A DNA stretch of 64,000 nt from Bacteriovorax sp. BSW11_IV (GCF_000447755.1 NZ_AUNE01000030.1:29448-93447); one strand, 5' to 3'; shown: positions 17,495-27,238, counted from the first letter of the stretch. Notes: generated by a model from the letters alone, not told the origin. Made by a program: numbers and translations.

Positions 17495-18892
17495 TTGAAA
17501 GTTCAAATAGTTGGATTACTTCTTCTTTGTAATTTTAACAACGCTTACGCTTATACTAAAACCATTGCTGTTGAGTTTTTAAAGCGAAACGTTGATATTC
17601 AATCGACTAAATACCAATTGGAAAGTGCAAAAGTTCTAAGTGATTTAGAAGAAAACAAAAGAGATTTCGTTTTATCTCTTTCATCAGAATATTCTAACAG
17701 TACTTTGAAGACTTCTCCTTCAAGTTATTATTCATTAAATAATAAGATCTATACAAATACATTGAGCCTATCGAAAGAGACTATTTTAGGATCAACTCTG
17801 AGCCTTTCAGGTTCTTTGATGACTGGGGAATACGCTGGCGTTGATCAAAGTGGGTATTCGCAAACTTTGTCTTTAAAGCAAGATTTAGGGAAAAACTTTT
17901 TTGGTCGCAACTCACTTCTTTTAAGAGATAGCAAAAACGAATTATATGAGTCTTCAAAATTAGAATATTCAAATACGGCAGGGGCCAAGCTCCTTATATT
18001 TCTAACAAGCTATATGCAAGCTTCGCTAAGTAAAAGTGTCGTCTCATTCCAAGAAATGGCCCTTGAGAGATCACAAAGAAGATTGAAACTAATTTCGAAA
18101 CAAGTTCGCGATGGAGTTAAAGAAAGGGCCGATTTATTTAGTGCTCAAACTGGAGAGCTCTATGCAACAGAGTCACTTCGTTCTGCAAAAAGTGAGCTTG
18201 ATAAAAATGTAGAAAAAATAAGAAAGTTTTTACATAGAAAAGTTGATGAAAGTGAAATTGAAAAACTATCAAAAATTGATATCAATCTTAAAAATCCGCC
18301 AAAGGAATTTGATTATAAAAATAATCACTATGTAAAAAGCCTTCAGCAGAAGTTTATGGCCGTAGAAAAAGAGTTCCATTATGCAAATAATAATGTGACG
18401 GCAGATGTCTCATTAATGGGCTCTTACACGACAAATAACTTTGATAAAAAAAGCAGTAAATCTTTTAGTGATGGAACATTCGGATCTGATAATCGTGAGT
18501 TTAAAGTAGGGTTAGAAGTGTCGCTACCTTTCGGCCTTTCGACAGAAAAGGCCAATAAATCTTTAGCATTAATAAAAATGCTAGACTCTCAAAATCAAAT
18601 TAAGAAGGCGATTGAAGATGTTGAAGCAGAGTTAACTTCTGTGATTTCACAATACAACTTAATTTCAGAGAATTTAAAATCGGCAACACAGAGAGTTGAT
18701 CTGGCGAAAAAAGCGCTTGATGAATACAACAAACTTTACAATAGAGGTCGAGCATCTTTAGATCAGGTTATTAATGCAGAAGAGAGATTAATTGAAACCC
18801 AAATCTCAATGGCGAGATATGAAGTTGAACGCAATGTACTTTCATTGAGCCTTTTCTATTTAAATAGCACGATTCTTACAATCGTGAATTAA
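17495..18892 (+). CDS. TolC-family outer-membrane efflux/secretion protein
   Basis: 465 residues from a TTG start at 17495, chosen because GGAG lies 5-8 bases upstream and a clean signal peptide (ending NNAYA) then begins the protein. An upstream in-frame TTG at 17465 would add ten residues with no ribosome-binding site. The body has two long coiled-coil repeats, each ending in a YNxGRAS/V-type turn (VRDGVKERADLFSAQ and LYNRGRASLDQVINAEE), the signature of TolC/OEP proteins. Such trimers form a periplasm-spanning channel for efflux pumps or type I secretion. No inner-membrane partner is adjacent. Confidence 0.85.
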   Translation: MKVQIVGLLLLCNFNNAYAYTKTIAVEFLKRNVDIQSTKYQLESAKVLSDLEENKRDFVLSLSSEYSNSTLKTSPSSYYSLNNKIYTNTLSLSKETILGSTLSLSGSLMTGEYAGVDQSGYSQTLSLKQDLGKNFFGRNSLLLRDSKNELYESSKLEYSNTAGAKLLIFLTSYMQASLSKSVVSFQEMALERSQRRLKLISKQVRDGVKERADLFSAQTGELYATESLRSAKSELDKNVEKIRKFLHRKVDESEIEKLSKIDINLKNPPKEFDYKNNHYVKSLQQKFMAVEKEFHYANNNVTADVSLMGSYTTNNFDKKSSKSFSDGTFGSDNREFKVGLEVSLPFGLSTEKANKSLALIKMLDSQNQIKKAIEDVEAELTSVISQYNLISENLKSATQRVDLAKKALDEYNKLYNRGRASLDQVINAEERLIETQISMARYEVERNVLSLSLFYLNSTILTIVN

Positions 18893-19595
18893 GTGGCGCT
18901 AATAAGCGCCCACAGCCAGAGCACATTTCTATAGCAGTCATTCTTTCAACTTGTTCTCTTACTAGTGAGGGAACAACATACTTACATTTGACACAGCCAC
19001 TTCCTTGAATTGTCGAAAGAGATCCCGTAAAGCGATGTTTTGATCTAGAGCGATTAAAGTAAGTCACAAGGTCTGGATGAGTATTCTCAAAAAGCGCAGC
19101 AATCCTTTCATCTAGGACTTTTATTTTTGCTTGTTCGGATGAAACAAAGGTAGATACTTCTTTTTTAATATCGTTAATTGTGTCAACAACTCCAGCGAGA
19201 TAGTCTTCATCAGTTTTAAGAGTTGCACTTATTTCTTCCTCTTTTTCCATTAAAGAGAAAATCTCTTCTTCTAACGCCATTGCCTTAGGTGATAAATTTT
19301 GGATTTCAGTCTCAAGGGCGGTGGCCTGTTGTTGGTTTTGCGCCTCATTTAGATGTTTATTGGCCCTATCGAGTTCTTGCTGGATACTAAAAAGCTCTTT
19401 TTCAAGTTTCTTAGTTATTTCTTTAGTCTCTCTGAGCTTTTCTTGTCCAATTTGGTATTGTTCTTTGCGTTTTTTTTCCTGATTTTCCATGAATACGATC
19501 CTGCGCTCTTCATCAGATATCAGATCTAAGTGCTCTTTGACCTTTAAATCAAGGCTTTGGATTTCATAGAGATTTTTGTAGTCTTCGATATTCAT
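18876..19595 (-). CDS. Coiled-coil protein with C-terminal C4 zinc ribbon (CdsZ/DUF164-like)
   Basis: 239 residues. Residues ~5-180 form a long charged coiled-coil hairpin. The C terminus has a zinc ribbon with C-x2-C (GCVKCKY) and C-x2-C (MCSGCGRLL) ~25 residues apart. This is the layout of the widespread C4-type zinc-ribbon family. Members are often described as nucleic-acid-associated, but their role is not settled. It is convergent with the TolC-family gene with a 17-base overlap and divergent from aroC. Confidence 0.85.
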   Translation of the reverse strand: MNIEDYKNLYEIQSLDLKVKEHLDLISDEERRIVFMENQEKKRKEQYQIGQEKLRETKEITKKLEKELFSIQQELDRANKHLNEAQNQQQATALETEIQNLSPKAMALEEEIFSLMEKEEEISATLKTDEDYLAGVVDTINDIKKEVSTFVSSEQAKIKVLDERIAALFENTHPDLVTYFNRSRSKHRFTGSLSTIQGSGCVKCKYVVPSLVREQVERMTAIEMCSGCGRLLAPLNSRL

Positions 19596-19674
19596 TTTTC
19601 ACCAATTCTTTCACGCAAATTAGGTGAATTATAGTAGAATTGAAGACAGATAAACAAGTAGATCGGAGATCTTT

Positions 19675-20667
19675 GTGCGCGGAAATACTTTTGGAAAAAT
19701 GTTTTCATTTACAACCTTTGGCGAGTCTCATGGTAAGGCCCTTGGTGTGGTTATTGATGGAATGCCAGCAGGCATTAAAATCTCAGAAGAAGATCTTCAA
19801 AAAGAGTTAGATCGTAGGGCCCCTGGAAAGTTGGCCGGAACCACAGCTAGAACGGAGGCCGATAAGGCCGTGATTCTTTCTGGTATTTTTGAAAATACAA
19901 CTATGGGAACGCCCATTGCTGTCATGATTGAAAATACAAACCAGCGCAGTGGTGATTATGACAAATTAAAAGATAATTACAGACCTGGGCATGCAGACAA
20001 AACATATATTCAAAAATATGGTGTAAGAGATCACAGAGGTGGCGGACGAAGTAGTGGGCGCGAAACTGTTAGTCGTGTCATCGCTGGCTATTTTGCTTCT
20101 CTCATTCTTAAAGATATAAAAGTTAAAACAATTATTACAAAAATGGGTCCTTTTGATGCTCGCAACGAAGAGCTGAGTGTTGAGACTCAACTCAATCGTT
20201 ATAATTTTCCCGCAACGGTTTCAAATAAAGAGATGGAAGACTTTCTTACTGATTTAAAGGTGAGAGGAGAAAGTGTTGGCGGTCGAGTTTGTACTCTTAT
20301 TGAAGGATGTCCTGCTGGTCTTGGTGAGCCGGCCTTTGATAAATTAAAAGCAGAGCTTGCCCATGCGGTCATGTCCATTGGTGCTTGTGTTTCATTCTCT
20401 TTTGGTCTTGGTGAAGATATGGAAAACCTAATGGGAAGTGTAGTTTCAAGTGATGCTAAAAATTTTGGTGGAATCGAAGGTGGAATCTCAAACGGTGAGA
20501 CTATTCTTTTACAATCAGTTTTCAAGCCAACTTCAACTGTTGGAGAAAAAGCTAAAGAGGGAAGACATGATCCGTGTATTTTACCAAGGGCCGTTCCAGT
20601 TGTAGAGGCCATGGTTAAAGTTACGATTGCAGATCATTTATTAAGACAAAATGCTTATCAATTATAG
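19675..20667 (+). CDS. aroC: Chorismate synthase
   Basis: Forms chorismate from 5-enolpyruvylshikimate-3-phosphate using reduced FMN, the last step of the shikimate pathway. 330 residues, with the family signatures GESHGKALGVVIDG near the start, RPGHAD and GGGRSSGRET in the middle, and RHDPCILPRAVPVVEAM near the end. It begins with GTG after CGGAG. It leads a tight operon with aroB and aroA: the gap to aroB is 9 bases. Confidence 0.95.
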   Translation: MRGNTFGKMFSFTTFGESHGKALGVVIDGMPAGIKISEEDLQKELDRRAPGKLAGTTARTEADKAVILSGIFENTTMGTPIAVMIENTNQRSGDYDKLKDNYRPGHADKTYIQKYGVRDHRGGGRSSGRETVSRVIAGYFASLILKDIKVKTIITKMGPFDARNEELSVETQLNRYNFPATVSNKEMEDFLTDLKVRGESVGGRVCTLIEGCPAGLGEPAFDKLKAELAHAVMSIGACVSFSFGLGEDMENLMGSVVSSDAKNFGGIEGGISNGETILLQSVFKPTSTVGEKAKEGRHDPCILPRAVPVVEAMVKVTIADHLLRQNAYQL

Positions 20668-20676
20668 AGGTCAATT

Positions 20677-21696
20677 TTGAGTTCAATTTATTATATTTCT
20701 AAATCAGATATTGTTGAAAGAGTAAAAGGTTTAAAAACCGACAAGCTTTTATTAGTTGTAGATGAAAATGTATTAAAGTCGTACGAAGATTTCATCTCAA
20801 ATCTAAAAGATCTCGGAAAAGAAGTGATTGTTTACAAGGCAAAAGGAACAGAAGGTCTTAAAACTCTTGCTTACCTTGAAGAGTGCTTAGAGTTCTTTAT
20901 TGAAAAAGGGGCCCATCGAAACTGCCACTTAATTGCTATTGGTGGTGGAGTAACAAGCGACTTTGCAGGACTCGTTGCATCGATTTTATTAAGAGGTGTT
21001 TCTTGGTCTGTCATTCCGACAACGCTGTTAGCTATGGTTGATGCCGCAATCGGTGGGAAAACTGCTGTAAACTCTCGTTTTGGAAAAAATCTTATCGGTT
21101 CATTTTATCAGCCAGATAATATTTGGATTGATTCAAGCTTTATTGAAACATTACCACCTGAGCACATTCAAAGTGGTCGTGGTGAAATCCTAAAATATAT
21201 TTTGATTTCCAGTGGAATTTACCGTCAGGCCAAAGATGCAAGAACGACTTTCAATGCACTTATAAGTTCTTGTGCCCAATTCAAAAAACTTTTAGTGGAA
21301 AAAGACTTTAAAGAAATCGGAGAGAGAAAGATTTTAAATCTTGGGCATACATTCGGTCATGCTATAGAAAAGATGTATCCTATCTCCCATGGTGCGGCCG
21401 TATATTATGGTATGCGCTTTATCTTTGAATTATTTGATGAAAAGAAAAATCATGAAGTCTTAGATGAAGTAACTTCTGCACTCGGTTGGGAGTTTGGAAG
21501 CGTCCCTTGGAAAGGGGAAGGCATAGATGTTGAAAAAGTGATGAGCTATGTTTCCAAAGATAAAAAAGTTGCTGCTTCAGGTGTTCTTGAAATAATCAGA
21601 TTAAAGGGAGCGGGAACTCCTTATATTGATAAAATTGAACTTGCAAAACTTAACGAACTCCTTATTAAACGAAAGGCCAATATAGATGCACTCTAA
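20677..21696 (+). CDS. aroB: 3-Dehydroquinate synthase
   Basis: Cyclises DAHP to 3-dehydroquinate, the second shikimate step. 339 residues with NAD-binding AIGGGVTSDFAGLVAS, the IPTTLLAMVDAAIGGKTAVN motif and the metal-binding LNLGHTFGHAIE and ISHGAAV histidines. It starts with TTG 9 bases after aroC and overlaps the aroA start by 11 bases, consistent with coupled translation. Confidence 0.95.
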   Translation: MSSIYYISKSDIVERVKGLKTDKLLLVVDENVLKSYEDFISNLKDLGKEVIVYKAKGTEGLKTLAYLEECLEFFIEKGAHRNCHLIAIGGGVTSDFAGLVASILLRGVSWSVIPTTLLAMVDAAIGGKTAVNSRFGKNLIGSFYQPDNIWIDSSFIETLPPEHIQSGRGEILKYILISSGIYRQAKDARTTFNALISSCAQFKKLLVEKDFKEIGERKILNLGHTFGHAIEKMYPISHGAAVYYGMRFIFELFDEKKNHEVLDEVTSALGWEFGSVPWKGEGIDVEKVMSYVSKDKKVAASGVLEIIRLKGAGTPYIDKIELAKLNELLIKRKANIDAL

Positions 21697-22903
21697 AACT
21701 TATAGAGTTGAAAATAATCCATTCAATAAGAAAGTTGAAATTCCAACTTCAAAATCTTATGCCAATAGGGCCTTAATATTGGCCGCAATAGATAAGAGAG
21801 ATATTATTATTCACAACATGCCTGAATCTTCAGATGTTGAGAATATGATTGAATGTTTGCGAAAAATTGGTCTTAAAATATTACGTGATAATGAGACCGT
21901 TACAATTAAAGGCTCTTTTCCTGAATGTGAAGTTAAATCCCAAAGTATCGTAACTTTAAAAACTGGCGATGGTGGAACAACAAATCGTTTTCTTATACCT
22001 CTTCTTGCTCTTGGCAAAAACAAGTATCAAATCGAACCAAAAGGTCATATGAAAGAAAGACCAATGGATGAACTTTATAAAGTTTTAGGTTCTCTTGGTG
22101 TGAATTTTGAGAAAAACCAAGGGGGATGGCCTATAATTCAAGGGCCAATATCGTCAGACATTAAATCTGTTGAAGTGGATTGTAAAAAAACAACTCAATT
22201 TGCAACAGGAATGCAGCTTGCTCTTTCTCACTTGGGAATTGCTGTTGTCGCAAAAAATCTTTCGACATCAAAATCATATTTTGATCTTACTCTTAATCTT
22301 ATCGAAGACTTTAAGAAAACATCTGAGTTTGAAGTTCCTGTCGATTTTAGTTCTTTAAGTTATCCAATTGCACTCGCCCTCGTTTGTGGAAAAGTGAATG
22401 TGACAAATTGTCATCATATTGATTCCCTTCAGGCCGATTCAAAATTTTTATCTATCATTTCTAAAATGGGTGGAGTTTTCGAACTGAATTCAAAAGGCCT
22501 TGCTATAGAGAAGCAAGAATTAAGACCTGGTTTTTTTGATTGTACTGATTGCCCAGATCTTATTCCAACCCTGGCCTTCTTATGTGCGCATACTAAGGGC
22601 ACAAGTTCTATTACTGGAGTGAATGTTCTTCGCTTTAAAGAGAGCGATAGGCTGATGGAGATAATCCGTTTGCTTAAAGCTTATTCTATTGATTTTACAT
22701 TAAATGAAGAAGGTCTCGGTGAACTGCTAATTCAAGGTACTGGAATAATTAAAGATAAGGTAATGTCGCTAACTCCTCCAGATGATCATCGCATGGTGAT
22801 GGTGAGCTATCTTTTCTTGAGGGCCAATGGTGGTGGCGAGCTAACTCATTCAAATTCTGTTACAAAATCTTTTCCAGATTTTTTTGATGTCATGGAGCCT
22901 TGA
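21686..22903 (+). CDS. aroA: 3-Phosphoshikimate 1-carboxyvinyltransferase (EPSP synthase)
   Basis: Transfers enolpyruvate from PEP to shikimate-3-phosphate. 405 residues, slightly shorter than the usual ~430. Visible motifs are TSKSYANRALILAA at the N terminus, the LKTGDGGTTNRFLIPLLA loop, and LRFKESDRL and PPDDHRMVM near the C terminus. It is the third gene of the aroC-aroB-aroA operon. The GDGGTT loop differs from the more common GNAGTAMR, a natural variation relevant to PEP binding. Confidence 0.93.
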   Translation: MHSKTYRVENNPFNKKVEIPTSKSYANRALILAAIDKRDIIIHNMPESSDVENMIECLRKIGLKILRDNETVTIKGSFPECEVKSQSIVTLKTGDGGTTNRFLIPLLALGKNKYQIEPKGHMKERPMDELYKVLGSLGVNFEKNQGGWPIIQGPISSDIKSVEVDCKKTTQFATGMQLALSHLGIAVVAKNLSTSKSYFDLTLNLIEDFKKTSEFEVPVDFSSLSYPIALALVCGKVNVTNCHHIDSLQADSKFLSIISKMGGVFELNSKGLAIEKQELRPGFFDCTDCPDLIPTLAFLCAHTKGTSSITGVNVLRFKESDRLMEIIRLLKAYSIDFTLNEEGLGELLIQGTGIIKDKVMSLTPPDDHRMVMVSYLFLRANGGGELTHSNSVTKSFPDFFDVMEP

Positions 22904-22921
22904 AAGTGATAGAAGTTTTTT

Positions 22922-23281
22922 ATGAAAACACTATCACTTATCCTTCTATTTCTAACATCATTTGTTAGTCACGCTATCGAAATCCAATGTCATGATCCAG
23001 CAGGAATCAATTTTACAATCGTTACTTCAAAGAAAACGAATGTTACATATTTCGTTTGTGATGATGGCGTGAATTTAATTCGTTATGTGCCATTATATGA
23101 TGAGCTATTGAAAACTGAGGGGACTCAGATTTTTTCTTACGATGAAAATATTCTTTATATTAAAGTTGAAGGAAACAAAGGTGTCGCGAGAACTTTAGAA
23201 GGGCGCGACCTATGTGCTGGTTATACGCGCCTTCATTCTGATAATTGTACTTTCTTTGTAGATTCAAAAGAAGTTCATTAA
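22922..23281 (+). CDS. Small secreted protein, unknown
   Basis: 119 residues with a signal peptide (cleavage near SHAIE) and four cysteines in the mature part (C25, C46, C99, C110 approximately), suggesting two disulphides. It starts 18 bases after aroA and may be read from the same mRNA, although its function is unlikely to be related. It is convergent with the next gene, with no gap. The family is not recognised. Confidence 0.6.
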   Translation: MKTLSLILLFLTSFVSHAIEIQCHDPAGINFTIVTSKKTNVTYFVCDDGVNLIRYVPLYDELLKTEGTQIFSYDENILYIKVEGNKGVARTLEGRDLCAGYTRLHSDNCTFFVDSKEVH

Positions 23282-23683
23282 TTATTTCTTGGGCCTTAAT
23301 TCTTTTAGGGCCTTTTCAAGCTCAGGTGGAACATCTGTTGCGTATAGTTCGCGCACACATTGTTCCCATTCTTTATGTAACTCTAAATCCTTCTTATCTC
23401 TGAACTTCTGTAATGATGGAGCACAGGTCATATCAATATTGTATGTAAGATATTCTTTTGGCAGAAGGTAAGGAAAGAAGAGACGAATTGTTTCTATCTC
23501 TTTTGGTTTTTGATCCATTTTTCCCATTACGATGAGATCTTTTTGGCCAACTTTATTTGCCCAAGCTTCCATTTCTTTTTCAAGCTTATTAAGTTGTTCA
23601 AATGTATAAACCTCAACTTTGTAGCTATTTGCCATTAAGCTAAAAGTTAGCATTATAGATAAAAGTGTAATTGCATTTTTCAT
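23282..23683 (-). CDS. Small secreted protein coupled to a transglycosylase
   Basis: 133 residues from the ATG at 23683, with a signal peptide (cleavage near LMANS). An earlier in-frame ATG at 23689 abuts the GGGGA ribosome-binding site, so the second ATG is preferred. The TAA of the upstream transglycosylase overlaps this ATG by one base (TAATG), so the two are translationally coupled. The mature protein is charged, with two cysteines. The family is not recognised; its partner suggests a role in the cell wall or periplasm. Confidence 0.65.
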   Translation of the reverse strand: MKNAITLLSIMLTFSLMANSYKVEVYTFEQLNKLEKEMEAWANKVGQKDLIVMGKMDQKPKEIETIRLFFPYLLPKEYLTYNIDMTCAPSLQKFRDKKDLELHKEWEQCVRELYATDVPPELEKALKELRPKK

Positions 23684-24987
23684 TAACATTCCCCTTCACA
23701 AATAGGGTTGGCCCTAGGGTTACAAGCATTGGCCTTTGGTAAATCTGTACAGTAATTAGAACTTGTTCCACATGGTGGAAGATTAGCATCTTTTTGAGAG
23801 CAGCGATGAATACTAATAATGTGATTTATTGTTTCGGCCTTTTGAGAGCTTCCAGATTTCTTTAAATTCGAAATCCATGTATTCAGATTTTGATTTTTTC
23901 CATCACCAAGGGCATTCGTCACAAATCCTCCAACACCCATATTGTATGCACCAGCACAGGCCAGGAGACTATTCTTTTGACTCATCTCAAAGTTTCGGTC
24001 TTGTAATTGAATTTGGCAATTTCTAATCATAAGAGTTGAAAGAGCAATGACGGCCTCATGATTTTCATTATTCTTTAAATAGTTGGCATTAATTTGATTC
24101 GCTGTCGGTCTATTGCGAATATTGATTTTTTCCCAAAGATTTTTTAGTTCAGTTAATCTATCGTGGTTTCTTTTTTCAGCTTCAATGAGTCGAATATTTT
24201 TTTGTAAATTTGAAGCACTAATTCTTTTTGCCTTGTGCTCATTTCTTTGAGTATTAATTCTATTCTCAAAATAATTAGCTGGCGGGGCTTTATAGGTTAG
24301 GATTTTTCTTACTTGAGAGATTGCAACTCCTGTAAATTGTCCTAGTCCAACAGCTCCTGTTGCCGAAGTTTTTCCTTCCCAATGAGAAGATTCTCTAAAG
24401 AGAAGACAAGACAATGTTGTATTAACTTCATTCTCACTAACTTCATCACCAAAGAGCTGGTTGTATGTTTTTGCACTTTCGCGAATACTTTGTTTGAACT
24501 TATTACGATAATTCATCATGTGTGACGAGTTTCTTTGATAACATGAAAAGTAGCTTGCAAGCGCGTCGTCATCTTTAAGCGAAGCTGGAGTTGTTACCAC
24601 AGGTTCTGGGGCAACAATGTCACGTGATTTGTGATTTGTTCCAGGCTGACAGCAATTCTCATTTGGGTCTGGAACTTTTACAGAAACATTGTCGAGAATT
24701 CCTTTTATGTCCCTTGGCCCTATCTCAACAGCTGAAGCGGCGGCCCATTGAGTGCTTGCTCTTTTAACTGCATTTTTAGGGGCCATCTTCTCATCCAAAA
24801 CTTGGAAATGAGTACTCCAACTATCTTGCTTTACAACTTTAATATAAGTTCCTTGGGGGACAACTTCGTTATCTGTTGTTGAAATGGAACCGTTTTGTAA
24901 AAGATAGGTCGAGCCTTGCTCAAGCTTCTTTGCAAGAATGGTTGATGAAAATAGTAATGCTAGAATGATGGATGTTGCTCTTCTCAT
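23683..24987 (-). CDS. Secreted lytic transglycosylase-like protein (SLT fold)
   Basis: 434 residues with a signal peptide (cleavage near ILAK). Residues 23-65 look like an SH3-type domain. The SLT domain spans ~185-380, with catalytic E199 in FRESSHWEGKTSATGAVGLGQF and the later AGAYNMGVGG. An Arg/Lys-rich coiled insert (~230-300) interrupts the fold and is longer than usual. Many cysteines in the C-terminal tail suggest disulphides. It would cleave the peptidoglycan MurNAc-GlcNAc bond, either for self-remodelling or for prey-wall attack. GATAAT lies 7 bases before the ATG, suggesting a leaderless mRNA. Confidence 0.82.
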   Translation of the reverse strand: MRRATSIILALLFSSTILAKKLEQGSTYLLQNGSISTTDNEVVPQGTYIKVVKQDSWSTHFQVLDEKMAPKNAVKRASTQWAAASAVEIGPRDIKGILDNVSVKVPDPNENCCQPGTNHKSRDIVAPEPVVTTPASLKDDDALASYFSCYQRNSSHMMNYRNKFKQSIRESAKTYNQLFGDEVSENEVNTTLSCLLFRESSHWEGKTSATGAVGLGQFTGVAISQVRKILTYKAPPANYFENRINTQRNEHKAKRISASNLQKNIRLIEAEKRNHDRLTELKNLWEKINIRNRPTANQINANYLKNNENHEAVIALSTLMIRNCQIQLQDRNFEMSQKNSLLACAGAYNMGVGGFVTNALGDGKNQNLNTWISNLKKSGSSQKAETINHIISIHRCSQKDANLPPCGTSSNYCTDLPKANACNPRANPICEGEC

Positions 24988-25063
24988 GATGACTATTATC
25001 TGAGAATTTCGCCATGATTACATGAGGGAAAAAAAACACCACTCTAATATCAGATACTTGCCG

Positions 25064-25954
25064 CTAATTACGGTATCTTTTTACTTTAATCGCTTTTGCG
25101 CTAAGGCTTGAGAGGATAAGGAGGGCGCCAATGAGTTGCATGAAGTTCATTTTTTCGTCAAAGATGATCTGGGCCATAACAACTGCAGTGATGGGTTCAA
25201 TCATCGTTAAGAGTGCGGCCTCTGAGCTTTTAAGTTTTTGCAATCCGGCCAGAATCAAGGTTAAAGGAAGGATGGTACAAATAAATGTGAGTCCACCAAC
25301 GGCCATGAGGGCATTTTGTCCTAAGCTTAAAAAATGGCCGAGATCGGGTCTGTGAAAAACTGCAAGGGCAATGGTGCAAAAGGTAATAACATATAAAGTT
25401 GATGTGATCGGTTTTATATCTTTTTGAAATTGGCCACTGGCCAGAATATAAAGAGCGTAGAAAAGACCAGAGCCAAGGCCAAAGAAAAGGGCCATGAGAT
25501 TTGAGGCCTCAATATTACCCCAAAGAACAAGCACTAAACCAGTGCTTGCCGTAATCAAAATAAGCCAGTCTTTTAAAGTGATTTGTTCGAGTTTAAATAG
25601 GGCCGAAAACAGCGTAACCCATATAGGATAAGTGTAGAGCAGTAGCGCGGCCAGAGCGACACTAATACCCCTAACGGCTTCGAAGTATAACGTTGAAAAA
25701 AAAGCATAGCCAAAAATACCAAGCATAGAAGTAATAAAGAGCTGCTTTTTAGATATTTTAATTAGGTGGCGCTTGAACACAAAGAGCCATAGCCATAGAG
25801 CGAGAGTGGCCAATAGAAAGCGAAAGGTTAACAACTGACCAACGCTGACATTGTTTTCAAAGGCAAATTTCCCAAATATCCCAAGAAAGCCAAAGGCAAG
25901 GCTTGCTAGGATAACTTCTATTCGACCTTTGGTCTCTGAACTTAGGTGTTTCAT
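25064..25954 (-). CDS. EamA/DMT-family transporter
   Basis: 296 residues with ten hydrophobic helices in two homologous halves of five, each an EamA domain. A conserved Pro/Glu-containing segment (ALLTMIEPITAVVMAQIIFDE) sits at the start of the last helices. The family exports metabolites or amino acids across the inner membrane; the substrate is not predictable. TATAAT ends 7 bases before the ATG and no ribosome-binding site is visible, so the mRNA is probably leaderless. Confidence 0.85.
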   Translation of the reverse strand: MKHLSSETKGRIEVILASLAFGFLGIFGKFAFENNVSVGQLLTFRFLLATLALWLWLFVFKRHLIKISKKQLFITSMLGIFGYAFFSTLYFEAVRGISVALAALLLYTYPIWVTLFSALFKLEQITLKDWLILITASTGLVLVLWGNIEASNLMALFFGLGSGLFYALYILASGQFQKDIKPITSTLYVITFCTIALAVFHRPDLGHFLSLGQNALMAVGGLTFICTILPLTLILAGLQKLKSSEAALLTMIEPITAVVMAQIIFDEKMNFMQLIGALLILSSLSAKAIKVKRYRN

Positions 25955-25993
25955 AATATGAATTATAAGCGCATGTGAGTTCTGGCGCTATAA

Positions 25994-26101
25994 TTATCTC
26001 GGAGCAGTCATGCCTTGATACATGATGTACCAGAAGGCCAAGACTATGATTAATAAAGTTGTCTTAAGAATGACACGTTTTTTGTTAATTGGTCTTTTCA
26101 T
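25994..26101 (-). CDS. 35-residue single-span membrane protein
   Basis: A short frame with an AGGA ribosome-binding site 5 bases before its ATG. The product has a basic N terminus (MKRPINKKRVILK) and then one hydrophobic helix (TTLLIIVLAFWYIMY), ending GMTAPR. Positive-inside charge and length fit a small inner-membrane protein. It lies upstream of the DMT transporter on the same strand, with its stop about 40 bases before that gene. Support is from the ribosome-binding site and composition only. Confidence 0.5.
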   Translation of the reverse strand: MKRPINKKRVILKTTLLIIVLAFWYIMYQGMTAPR

Positions 26102-26178
26102 CAATTCCTGCAATTCTATTTTTTTTATAATATAGATTCGTTATACTAGATTCATAATACGGTTTTAAGGAATATTAT

Positions 26179-26580
26179 ATGTCATTATTTCAAATTGTTA
26201 TTCTCTTTCTGGTAATCACAGGTGCATCGTCAATTCTTGTAAATGTTTTTAACGTTGATTATGGAACAGTTAGCTATTGGGATAATCGTGGCGTCTTTTT
26301 TCTTATCTTTATAACTATCTTCCCACGTCTAACGCTTTTTTTCTCTAATGTCGTCTCTGGGGGGCTTTTGTGGTGGTTGGGTTTTATCTTTGCTCCAAGA
26401 CTATTGGTTGCGATTCTTGCGACAATTGCCTACTGGGAAACGAACCCGGTGCTAGTGATGTTCTCTTGGATTGTGGCCCTCTCTGGAGAGTCTACAGAGA
26501 AATATGCCATAAAGGAAAGAGTGGTGGTTTATAAGCGACGAAGCGATGATATTGAAGATGTAGAGTATCGTAAAATATAG
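26179..26580 (+). CDS. Small polytopic membrane protein, unknown
   Basis: 133 residues with three or four hydrophobic helices (residues 3-25, 38-58, 62-85, 90-105) and a charged C-terminal tail of ~30 residues. AAGGA precedes the ATG by about 8 bases. It contains WW and WE motifs but no known family signature. It is divergent from the 35-residue membrane protein. Confidence 0.65.
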   Translation: MSLFQIVILFLVITGASSILVNVFNVDYGTVSYWDNRGVFFLIFITIFPRLTLFFSNVVSGGLLWWLGFIFAPRLLVAILATIAYWETNPVLVMFSWIVALSGESTEKYAIKERVVVYKRRSDDIEDVEYRKI

Positions 26581-26596
26581 TAAGTTGTTGAAAAAT

Positions 26597-26629
26597 CGGG
26601 TTTTTTGGCAAGTGTTGAAGAACCCGACA
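26597..26629. repeat. Inverted repeat, possible minus-strand terminator
   Basis: TCGGGTT, an 18-base loop, then AACCCGA. Read on the minus strand it is followed by TTTTT. It lies just after the 133-residue membrane protein, but the T run is on the wrong side for that gene. Confidence 0.35.
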
Positions 26630-26715
26630 CCCTTTGAAATTATTTCTAATCACCACCTGCTTTAAAATAAATTCTATAGACTAGTCTCATAACCCAATCA
26701 ACTGGAGAGAGACCT

Positions 26716-27219
26716 ATGAAAAAGAGTTTAATCCTACTATTAATTTGTCAGTCACTACCTTCTTTTGCTTCTTTGAATTCGAGACAATTTCTCAATTGTT
26801 TTGTGAAGGCCTCAAATGAAGTTATTGCCGAAAATAGAGCGGGTGATGATGAAGGTAAGAAGGTGAGAATCTGTAGAGAACTTTCTCAGAAAAATATTGA
26901 TGCTTTTCTAAAAAAATTATCAGTAGTTGAAGATGGACAGATTAAATACTATTCGGCAAAGGCGATGAATGAATTACGTCTTATAGATCTTTATGATTAC
27001 TTAAAAAATGAAATGAATTGCTATGGAAATAAAGTTAAAGATCAAAATGGTAGTCTTGTAGGTGCTTTTGTAAACTCGGCCTCTTATCATAGAAATTTAG
27101 ATTTAGCAGAAGATGCTTTAAATCGAATGGCCGGTGTAGAAATGTGGGATAAGGCCTTTTCTCCTAGTGGATATAAATATCTGAATGAGTTCGACTTTTC
27201 ATATTGCGAACAAGAGTAG
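26716..27219 (+). CDS. Secreted protein, unknown
   Basis: 167 residues with a signal peptide (cleavage near SFASL). The mature protein is helical and has four cysteines, spaced to allow two disulphides. A GGAGAGAG ribosome-binding site lies 8 bases before the ATG. It belongs to a run of small exported proteins of similar size in this window. The family is not recognised. Confidence 0.6.
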   Translation: MKKSLILLLICQSLPSFASLNSRQFLNCFVKASNEVIAENRAGDDEGKKVRICRELSQKNIDAFLKKLSVVEDGQIKYYSAKAMNELRLIDLYDYLKNEMNCYGNKVKDQNGSLVGAFVNSASYHRNLDLAEDALNRMAGVEMWDKAFSPSGYKYLNEFDFSYCEQE

Positions 27220-27238
27220 ATAAAATTATAGGCCAAGA

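Noticed and set aside
20199..20612. Long open frame antisense to aroC
   Set aside because: It lies wholly inside a well-conserved gene, has no ribosome-binding site and no recognisable protein features.
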